The notes beneath the pieces are model-generated. The model made no database searches. It was not told the origin of the DNA and saw only the letters and a list, made by a program, of their open reading frames with translations. The position numbers were made by a program, and so were the translations under genes. Positions 34,901 through 46,900 of a stretch of 64,000 bases of DNA are shown here, piece by piece. Within the stretch, counting starts at the first letter, position 1. Each line of letters starts with the position of its first letter. The stretch spans positions 14,116,001-14,180,000 of the forward strand of contig NC_135553.1 in NCBI RefSeq assembly GCF_964340395.1, read 5' to 3'. The stretch comes from Glandiceps talaboti (Eukaryota > Hemichordata > Enteropneusta > Spengelidae).

Positions 34901-37900
34901 CTTGAAATATACTAAGAATATATGTACTAAAGATGGAAAGATGTTTAAGTCTGACTAGACTTTCCTTTAAAATTTTGGATCAATAAATAAATAAATAAAA
35001 CAAACCACCGGAACATATTTTGCATAGTTGAATGTAGAGCACATATGAAAGAAAACTGGATTTGTCTTTTGAAATATTGAATCTGTAGTCATCTAAGCTC
35101 ACTAACTAGCATTTAAATCACCAGAGTTAGCAAAATGTTACAATTTGAATCCTACAATGATCTTAGATTACTAACATCATGAATCTTGTCAGTCTCAATG
35201 CTATATGGATTACTAAAATAGGGTTATTCTTTTTTGTAGTGGACTAACATAATTTTCTAGCTCTGCCACACAACTGTTTTTTCACACCCAACTTTCAACC
35301 CTATTCCAACATGTGCCTTAATTGTATTTACAAAAATAAAATTTCTTTCCAGTGCCTAAAAGTGGAAATGAAGAAAGAGAATTCAGTTGGTGAGTTTATT
35401 TTCATCAGTCCAGCGAACACTTCATTGCATACAGTCCCAAACACTTCATTGCACACTATCCCAAACACTTCATTGCATACTGTCCCAAACACTTCATTAC
35501 ATACTGTCCCAAACACTTCATTGCATACTGTCCCAAACACTTCATTGCATACCGTCCCAAACACTTCATTACATACTGTCCCAAACACTTCATTGCATAC
35601 TGTCCCAAACACTTCATTGCATACTGTCCCAAACACTTCATTGCATACTGTCCCAAACACTTCATTGCATACTGTCCCAAACACTTCATTGCATACTGTC
35701 CCAAACACTTCATTGCATACTGTCCCAAACACTTCATTGCATACTGTCCCAAACACTTCATTGCATACTGTCCCAAACACTTCATTGCATACTGTCCCAA
35801 ACACTTCATTGCATACTGTCCCAAACACTTCATTGCATACTGTCCCAAACACTTCATTGCATACTGTCCCAAACACTTCATTGCATACTGTCCCAAACAC
35901 TTCATTGCATACTGTCCCAAACACTTCATTGCATACCGTCCCAAACACTTCATTGCATACCGTCCCAAACACTTCATTGCATACTGTCCCAAACACTTCA
36001 TTGCACACCGTCCCAAACACTTCATTACATACTGTCCCAAACACTTCATTGCATACTGTCCCAAACACTTCATTGCATACCGTCCCAAACACTTCATTGC
36101 ATACCGTCCCAAACACTTCATTGCATACTGTCCCAAACACTTCATTGCACACCGTCCCAAACACTTCATTGCATACTGTCCCAAACACTTCATTGCATAC
36201 TGTCCCAAACACTTCATTGTATACTATAATGTAAACATGTCATTGCATACTGTGTTTTGCTAGCCCCAAGAGGCACAGCCCAGAGGGGGGGGGGGGGGGG
36301 GGGGGGGGCTTATATGTCGAGTCACATCTATGCATGTGTGCATGTATCGCCCTCATGTCTCTAGCATACATCAACTGATTTTAACTAAACCTCAGTGGTA
36401 CAAAGGTAACATACATTGTACTATGTGAGACATGCACATCACTCTGGTTTGCAACTGAATCAAATATCACTGAATGGCAGCCATATTTGTAGTTAAATTT
36501 CACAATGTGCATCATAATTTTTGAGGTGTGATACGTAGGACTCCATATTATCAAAGATGAGCATTCTTTTAAGACCTTGACTTCTTCAAGGTCAAATAGG
36601 CAAAATTAGTTTATCTTCCTATTTTTTTTTATAATTCAAACCATTTAAGATGATATTGTAATCATGAGTGTACAAATTGTCATTGTCATGTCTGTAATAA
36701 TTATGTGGTTTATTGTTTTCACTAACTGTAGGTGCTGTGATGAATGCGGGGACCGTATTGTTGGATCTGGTTTCCATTGTCATGCATGTGGTGACTATGA
36801 TTTATGTTTAGTGTGTAAAGGAGAGGAGAAGTGGTTGCCTGGGTAAGTTTTACATTCTACTCAAAAGGAAAGATAGATACATTGTAGATAGATAGATATA
36901 CAGATGGACAGAGACAGAGGGACAGAGACAGACAGACAGACAGACAGACAGCTAGACTAACTTTTCAGAGAGTGTGATCTTATGTGATTTTGAAAATACC
37001 AGTGTTTAATAAATTTGACAGAAAAATGGACTGATTTGGTACTCGTACACTCCTGCCAGTGTTTTTATAGGGTTTGGGAACCAGTTGTATAAGGGGGGGT
37101 TGGGGGGGGCTGTTAGAGTTTGCTCTTTGAAGGTTTCAGTCCTTTGTTCTTTAGAGTTTGATATTGATTGAATGCTATCTACCTTGGGTTTGGCCTGTTA
37201 ATGTGTTGTTGATAATTGTTTTGTATGATGTATTTCTCTATACAGACATATGGAGAATATTGATAAGCACAGGGATCAAATTATGAAATTTGATACATGG
37301 AACACAGGTTTGCAAAATTTCTAACATTGCTACTGTCAGTTTTAATGGCTAGAATGCAAGGCTTGATTGGTTGGTTGGTTGGTTGATTGATTGATTGATT
37401 GATTGATTGATTTGATTTTATATGGCAAATATAGCTATGTGACAGTAATTCATTAAAAAATTCAAATATGAGTACCCAAATACCTTAAACCTGTTTTATC
37501 CTTTGAGGGGTTCTTCACAGTGAGAACTTATTATAACCACTTTAGTGATGTTGGTATACTGCATTTTATTCACGAAAATCTAAATATGTGATTTAGTCAT
37601 ACAATTTTTGATAAAAAAAGTATAATGAAACAAAATGACATATTTTCACCAAATTTATCGAGTTTTGGATGATTCTTTTATTTCCAGGACATTATGCACC
37701 CAGTGAGAACAGCAAAGGATCATGGTAAGAAAATGAAATTGTTCTCTTCAATATGAGCCATGCAATGATAAAAAGACTGAGAGGGCAGTCGTTTTCCTGA
37801 TCTCATTTTGAATGGGATATTTAATATACACTTGGCGTTTTCCTTTGTATTTGGTAAAGATGATTATTTGTATAATCAAACTATGAAATTGAAAAAATAA

Positions 37901-40900
37901 AATGTAAAATTTTGAAAATTTCTAAAAGAACAGACGCCAGAGTTTTGATATTTGTTATGGAGAAGGTTATGTGAGTATCTCAAGTGTATTTCTGTTCATG
38001 TAGTACACTCTATGAGTATTCATTGTTTCACACAATTATTGAAAATAGATGATTAATTCAAAAAGTGGAATTATTTCAAGAAGAGCAGAGCAGAATTAGC
38101 TTTGATATTTAGTGTATAGATAACAGACGATGATGTCAGCACCTCAAAATTAATGATTATGGAAATGTTCAAGACAAGAATTGACATTTAATGTAGACTG
38201 TACCTTAAAAATAAACTGGTTAAACTTTTGCTGTGACTTTGGTCAATAAAAGTTTCACATATTCTCAGTTAAAATCATTAAAAAAAATGGGGTTACCATG
38301 CAATTTTTTATAATAGAGGTCAAATGATATCAAAATTTAGTCATGGTCAAATACTGTGACAAGTCTATTGCAAAATAACAAAAACTGTGTTCAGGAAATA
38401 ACTTAAGATGTTCATTATACAAGTTATTGTGAATTCATGCTTACAGCATGTTATTGAAAATGTGAAATTTAGAGTTGAAAATTTCAAAAAAGAATAGACA
38501 GCAGAGCTTTGATATTTGGTATGTAGACAGTTGATGTAATCACATCCAATGTGTAAATTCCAGCTTTTTGTTACCACTGTTGACTTATCAGCTTTATAGG
38601 ACCTTGTTACAAGGTCAGTTGTTCTCTTAGCAGTGACTGTCTCCTACTCCATGGTCATAGTACAACTGTTAGACAGTAAAGTGTTGCGCCAGTCCATTTC
38701 TAGTTTATCATTCTAAAGTTACTATATTTTACAGTCTTATAGATTCTTGGAACCATGAATAATATACTCAGCATTAAAATTGTTAAATCTATCATTCAAG
38801 TAAAACAACAACTTCACTGTGTCAAATGATCAGCTATGATATATCATAAGTGTATAATGTTACATTCAGTATTCTGGTGAACACATCTTTTCCATAGTGT
38901 CCCTTGTTATTTTCCAACAGGAGGTGTACAGCCTGTGGACTCCATATTTGGGATGAGATTTATTGGTGTGACAAAGGGAAAGTGTGCAAAGATGATGTCC
39001 ATTGTGGAGAGTGTGACAAATGGAGAAAATATCAATCAAAGTAAGGGAGAATTTGATGAAAGCCCATATTGACAGTAACAATATTAACTCTGCTGTACTA
39101 CATTTACAAAAAAAATTCATGATAACATGTTGAGCTCATACCATGGTGGTACCTAATATGTCCGATATATACATTTGTATATTAGCCTCTACACTGATGA
39201 TGAGGCAAAGCTCGAAACGTCTGTAATAACTTGATTTTCAAGGACTGAATTAATACCACATTACGTCCAATACCTATCGTCACTAACTTTCAAACAATTA
39301 AACTTTAACAAAATGTTCCAAACCAATGATATATAATTTTTGTTGTTGCTTTCAACTGTTCACTTTTAATAATAGTCATGTTATTAGTCCCCGCCGGATG
39401 AAGTCCGAGACGGGGACTTATGGATTGGGTTCTGTCCGTCCGTCCGTCCGTGCGTGCATCTGTCTGTCTAGAGCCGTTTCTTGGAGATGCCTGGACAGAT
39501 TTTTTTTCAAACTTGGTACAGGGGCAACATACTATGGCATACAAATGCACGTGAATTTGTTTCATGATACGATCCAATATGGCTGCCTGACAGCCATTTT
39601 TTTTTCAAATTTTCCATGTCCAAAGCCGTAACTCAGACATGCTTTACAGATCTCATTCAAAGTTGGTATTAGGGCAGTGTTCTATGACATACATGTACAT
39701 GTTCATATCTATTTTTGTCTTGATACAATCCAATATGGCTGCCTGGCAGCAATTTTGTTGGTGCAGTTTTCATGTCCAAAGCCATAACTCAGACATGCTT
39801 GAACAGCACCCCCCCCCCCCCCCCAGTTCCTTAAAACCCATTCATAGCGAGGACTATGTCATTTCTCAATGACTTTTTGATATCAATGTCATGAATGCAA
39901 TTTGCATTCACTGACCAACACTCACTTCAAGCTGGGGAGATACATGTAGTAGAATCTGTAATGACAGGGGTTGAATGTCTTACTGTGCATTTTTTCACTA
40001 TTTTTCTCCAGACACACGGGGAAGAACAAAGAGAAACTTTCTCCAAGTGGTAAGTATACATCGAGTCATATTTGAAAATGTATTTTGTCAGATAAATTAA
40101 AAGTTTTGTTACAGTATTATTTTTACTTTCTTATCTACTCATTATTATTTAATGATATAAACTAAGTTGTTACATTTCCTATAAATATACATTGTTTCAA
40201 TGATTCTGACAGTGAACAGTTTATGACTCAAAAGTAAGCAAATAGTAGAAAAAAGAGAGTGTTCAATAGAAGACAGTACATTAAAAGTATTATCTATAAA
40301 ATAAAATAAACTCAACTTGCCAAATTATCAGCTCTAATCGAAATGTCAAATTATCGGCTCTGTATTATGTGCAGTTATTCAGTCAGTGCTTCATTATCAC
40401 TTGCTATGACACAATTTGCTCTTTGCAATAACTTTTAGTACAGTACATATAATTTGGTGAAGTATTTTATTCATATATTCAATATCATTGTTTCATTGTA
40501 TCTAGCATAATTTTATTTTTTTAAATTAATACATTCGGAAAAAAAATGGGAACCAAAGTGACATTTGAGACTTCGCCAAAACTGCAGGTTAGTGAGGCAT
40601 GATACAAAATGTATATCAAGGGTCCATTGTAAAAGCCTTAGGCCATATGCATTCACATTACATTGTTATTCATTTTCATGTTCTTTTTTTTGTGTGTGTT
40701 ATTTATCTTAATTTGACAGACAACAAACCTGTGGCAGTGACATGGTTTTTACTGCAGGGTGGTAAGGTGGAACTCAAGGCTGGTAGTGAAGCTATGGAAA
40801 AGGGAGTATGTATGCTAACAACTTATATGGATGGTGGAAGAACAGCAGAAATGGCAGCTTTTGTCTGCACACAGGTAGCTCAGTAAGTATAAGTACCAAC

Positions 40901-43900
40901 ATGCAAACGTTTGATGATATAACTCGTACCATCTCTAGTTTGAATTTTATGAACCAGATCAGCAAAGATGTTGGAACCATATTACACCTGTCAGTTATAG
41001 AGGCAATATCGTACAGTAGATGATCTTACCTCAGATACATGTAGGAGAGTTAATTTGTTTATCTTGAAGATGAATTGCATCATTGCACACATGAGAAGTC
41101 AACCTCCACTGACCCCTATGTGTCGACCAATAGAAATCTGTCCAGCTCATTTGGTACAATTATTTAATACGTTGAACTTCGTGAAGTAAATTTCTTACTG
41201 AGAGCTCTTGAACAATGGCTTTTGACTCCTTTCCAAACATACTGATGGGCTAAAAGTACATGTTTGCAACATTGTTACATATCAAACTATTGTATTGTCT
41301 CCTAATTGACAATTTTGATGCTGTCAATAATCAAACCAACCAATCAATGGTTGAATTCTAAGTCGGTTAGAGGTTGATAAGAGGGAGAGACCTTGATGGA
41401 TAACTTTGTCTCTACTTCGACCCACCTAAACTTATTTATGAAGATCTGAGATTCTCTTATTAAAATCTAACATATACAAATTGAAGACATTCAATTTCAG
41501 GAGAATTCAGACTACCATAGGTGTCCTTAATATGAGAGGATTTTAAGACACCTAGTTAGTTCTCACACAGACACCAAAGAGTCAGTGAACTGACAGGAGG
41601 GCTGAGGTATGGCTGCTGATCATATGACAATACAATAAGCCCTGAACAAATTGTGTAAATTGTGTTTTCATAAAAGAGCACTTCAGTAGTGATAGGCATT
41701 TTTTTGATGACTGCTAAAACAGTACAATGAGGAAAACATAAAAAATGATTGGTAGCTTAACTTGTGCCTAAAATGTCTTTATGCTGCAGTACTCAGCTTT
41801 TGTGGTTCTCCCTTCCGGCCACAAAACGACCTGTGAACAGCACTTCTAGTGGCCAAACCATGAAATCTTTAATCTCTCTCGATATACCAGCATATTGGTC
41901 AATAATACATAATACAGTGCAGAAATATTATTAACCATGTAGCCATGAAATCTGTTTTTAGAGGTGGCGAAGTCTCTGACAACGTGATTAAGAGTATAGT
42001 TACAAGTACTTTGGATACACACTATAGAGGTGTCTTAGATGATGCAAGTGAATATGAGGAATGCTTGAAGAAAATGGTCGAGGAAGCCAAAAACACTGAG
42101 GTGAGCAAACTAGGCAGTTTTGACAGTGTTATTATAATTCAATTGCTTTCATTGATGATTATGATAAGTCATCTTTATTTAGACTGATACATCATATATA
42201 TCAACAATATTCACTCTGAGTCAATAGTGTGCCTATCATGTTGTACAAATAGTGGTATTTGGTCGATCATTACTATACTCTAGTGCTTTCCATAGCAATC
42301 TCAACTCAAGATCTCTCTTTACATCTAGCTCGGTGAAGTCCTGAGATGAAATTTCACATTCAATAGAAGCCAGCCACACAGTTATTAACACCATGTGGTG
42401 TCTTTGTTAATCAATCACAGAATTCTGCCCAATCACATGATAAGTAAGTGTTTATTGGGGCAGTTGTATAATGTCCCAAATGTATTTGTCAGCTCAGGAT
42501 GCTACTTATACACCATGTACATCATTCTAACAGTTGGAGGGTTTACTCATTTGCAAGATCAAGTTTTGGTTCATGATTTCTCAATGAGCTAGACAGTGGT
42601 GAAGAGATGATTGATACCATGGATAATCTAAACTAGTTGATAACTGATAACTGAAGGAAGTCAACATAACATTGACCCCTACTACAATGGATTATATAAA
42701 ACAACAGTGGATGAATATCACACTATATGTTCATTCAATAATACAAAAGGAAAAGACGCATCTCAATAGAATTCATAGCCAAACCAAATTATAATAAGTT
42801 TACAATACTGATGAGAACAAATGACTCGTAACTTCTTATTTCTTTATGTAAATTTGTATTCACTGCATTCAAACAACGAGAGACACTTATAAATGGATTT
42901 ATTTGATTTTCAATGTACTAGGCCTATATGACTTTTACTTTTTCGTATTTGTATTTGTATTCATAGCCAAACCAAATTTTAATAAGTTTAAGTTTACAAT
43001 ACTGATGAGAACAAATGACTCATAACTTCTTATTTCTTTATGTAGATTTGTATTCACTGCATTCAAACAACGAGAGACACTTATAAATGGATTTATTTGA
43101 TTTTCAATGTACTAGGCCTATATGACTTTTACTTTTTCATATTTGTATTTGTTTTTATACAATGGTCGGAGATCTGAAAACGCAATAAACATAACTGATT
43201 CATTTACCTCATGTAGGTAATAACGTGTGGAATTGATGTGAATGAAGATGGTCTAAGCAATATCATCTCAGGAGCCATTCTCAAAGGTAATGTGTTAAAG
43301 GTCACATTATGACCTTGTTACGGTATCATCATTGTTATCAAATTTTGTTTTATGCTGCCCAGTACAATGTATATTGAAGAAGTATAGGGCCATTGATGTG
43401 ATGTCATTGATCTCTGCCAGGAGTAATACTTGTAAATTTAAAGTATGTCGAGCACAATATGGAAAAATGCTATAATTTAAGATTAGCATTATATTATATA
43501 TAGTATTTATTTTACCCAAAAGCACAAATGAACATTACAGATACACATACATATTATCATTATTTACTTCATGAACATTAAATATAACTTCACATTGCGA
43601 ATTCCTACATGTATTTTCAGCTGCTGGAGACTCATCCCAAGCTAAATTACAATTGGCAATAGCTGAAGGTAACCTACAAGAAGCACAAGACATACTAGCC
43701 AGCAATGTCAACAGGCAGGTTGGTTGTCATGTCAACACTTTTATTTTGTTATGTCTGAAAATAATCAATCTATTTTAATAATACCATTAGTACATTTTTT
43801 CCATAAATCATTTAATAGACTATAGTTTTTGCTACATCTACCCCACACCAGTAATGGCTGCTATGATAATTAGAACCAAACACCTAGAGAGCCTGCCATC

Positions 43901-46900
43901 CTTGGTGCCTGTAGGACAACTTGATTGAATTGTCATAGAGGGAGAGACAGACAGACAGATAGCTTTGGAGATCAAATCATACCTTTTAAAGATTTCGTGA
44001 ATGACACAAATTTTAGTGTTCAGTTACATAGAATTAGGAATCATTTCTTTAAATGGTTATTGTATATGCAAATATTTTCCTGTCATTTCAGCTGTACCAT
44101 ATACATTCACTTTTTGTATTCTCATATTATCTTTTTATGACAGAGTGTACTTTATCATGATGTTATGATGTCAGCTATTGTTCTCAACAAGTATACTTTT
44201 CTTAACCTTTTTCTGGAAAATGGAATGCCACTGCAACCCTTTTGTAACAAACAAATGCTAGGAAATCTATATCGATGTGTAAGTTATGAAATTTCAGATC
44301 TATAATTTTTCATTTTTCCAAACATAACAAGGACTTTTAATTGTCTTTTGGGAAGTTAGACATAAAAATGGTTTGATTCAGCAAAACTCTTCTAGAAATT
44401 TCTTCTGCCTATACTTAGTAATTTTCCTAGTTTAGTGCAATTCTGCTAACTTTCAAAAATGACCACTGATCACATATAACACCAACATAACTGTTGAGAG
44501 CTTGCCTGAGCTGCACGCCATATTCATCTTTGGCTTTTGTTTCAAGTGCAGATCCGAGGTCTTACAGTCCATTTCAAGTTAACATTAACCAGCTCTGTTT
44601 GATACAACCACACAGAAACCAATAGGAAACTGCATATGCTACTCTTTAAGATAGCAAGATTGAATGAATGCAGTTTCTTGCTATATTTTGACTAAAATGA
44701 AATGAACTAAAGTACACCACATGCAAATGCAGACATCAAAACGTTGGCACCTGTGTGTCTTCATCTATAGTTGCAATACATTGAAATGGTTTATTTCATA
44801 ATAGAAAAAATATAGCAAGTAATTGCAATCTTTCTATCTTAGTGTACAATATGCAGTTTGTTATTAGTTTCTACATGGCTGTATCAAACAGAGCTACTGA
44901 GCTGCACTATACAATGTACATCTAGTTTACTCATGGCAGAAGTTTGATGGTTTCTATGACAGTGCAACAGTTCCATATCATGTCAGTCTCAATCGACTGG
45001 AAACCATTATCAATACTGTAATTTTGATAACAGTGACAGACATGTACAGACAAATGCACATCAAGCAGAACAGAATGATATTAGGAAAACTGCCAGTCCA
45101 GGTATATAAGATTAGTCTATATATAATTTATTAATTTTACAATCTGTTCTTTCAAATTCAATTTTTTGGACAGGTACTGTTTTACGAAGACATTCTGAAA
45201 ACTAAAAGTAATAGTTGCCTTCAGCTTGTGAAGCATATTACTCGGGCTGATAAGAAAGACAGACATGACTATCTGGTGAGTTTGATAAATATTTAGTTAA
45301 AGTGGTAGGCTTCGCAGTTCTAATAAGCTATAGTGTTCATCTTGTTTTAGGATCACCGGTCAATAAGGGAAAATGAGTGTATTTTGCAAAGGTGACAAAA
45401 ATGGCAGATGATCAATCAATCAATTAATCAATCAAATTTCTGTAGTGCTGATTTCCAAAGCAATGTTCTGTTCAGCAGCACTGAATGGCTAAAGCACACC
45501 ATATGCTTTGGTGAACAAATAAGTTTTCAGTTTTGTTTTGAAATAATCCAGGCTAGAGGCTTGGTGAATGTCAAGTGGCAAAGAGTTCCATAGGGGGCGA
45601 CATATGAGAATGAACGGCCTCCATAGGTGACTTTTCTGCAATTTGTTGTTGCAAGAAAATTCTTGTTCAAAAATCAGTACAAATGTTCTTAGCAACTAAG
45701 ACCATACACATAGCATCAGTCAAATGTAAGTGTGTTCCATGAACAAAGGTAACGCTTGATATTGACAGCATTCAGAACTAAAAACAGTAACATAGCAACT
45801 ATAATCATGTTCATAGCAACAAGCAAATAATATATTCTTTGATATTCAAATCCACCATGAGAACACTTATATTTGTCTGTAAGTGTACATGTTTTGATTT
45901 ATTTTTGGTTATATTTTTTTCTCTTTACTGTCACCTTCACTTATGTAGAAGCAAGCCAAGCATCAAGAGAAACTTTTAGAAGTCATCTCTGACCTGATTG
46001 AATCTCTGACAGGAGGAATCTTCCAGCCAGATTATCGTACGTTCAGTGTACACGTAGATCAAGGAGTGGACAGGATGTTAACTCTAGGGTCTATAGTGTA
46101 TAGTATTATAACTTAGTTATTAATTCTGTATGGAATGTTGGATTATAAACATCATAGCCCAGGACTCATGATGTGTTATATCATAGAGCATTTAGATAAA
46201 CTCTAAGGCTATAAAACATAGTATTATTAAAGGTGGACCTCAAAGACAAATTTCCCTGAAAATGAAAGTGCTTTTATTCTCTCCAAATTTTGTCATATGA
46301 AAGCTTAAGCTTGTAAATATATAGCCCTATTGATATGATGTTGGGTTTCCACGCTATTTTGTTTTCGAGGAAATTGTCAATCTTTTATTTTCCACATAAA
46401 GTTAACACATAAGCAGCCATATTGGATGCCTAAATGTCAGCCTTAATTTAAAAATTTTTTTATGGTAACCCCAGATTTTTTAATCGATTTTAGATGAGAA
46501 TTCCAGGTTGAAGCACCATATATTTTGTTAATATTTAAGTTTATAGATAAGTTAACATATAAGTTTACATATTATAATTGTCAACATTTTAAAGAGTAGT
46601 CATACACATATCTGTTGCTTGTGAATCAATTTATACATTCAAATTCTTTTAGTAGTCACGCACACATGCACACAGTATGCACACATACATACACACGCGT
46701 GCATGCATGTGCACATACCGGTACACACACACACTAATGCAATTATGCATACAAGAAGTTATAGAGAAATGAAGCGATGATCATTCCTAGATAAACATGT
46801 ATTCAGCATTTTGTCATATTATGTAATAATTGTCTTTCAGATGAGGACGATACCTATGAATACTCGGAAAAAGATCTCTATGTGTGGGCTTTACTGTGTG

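Noticed and set aside
35425-36225. CRISPR array
   Set aside because: The repeats are head-to-tail with no unique spacers, in animal intronic DNA.
35311-36234. Long ORFs (up to 307 codons) with octapeptide repeats
   Set aside because: The 24-bp repeat unit is a multiple of 3, so open frames persist trivially; the TRPM exon frame stops at its donor and splices onward in frame to 36732.
40883-41961. Exon beginning with ATG at 41945
   Set aside because: The upstream exon ends in phase 2 at 40882, and only the acceptor at 41960-41961 (TCTGTTTTTAG) keeps frame; the acceptor before CCATG would introduce stops.
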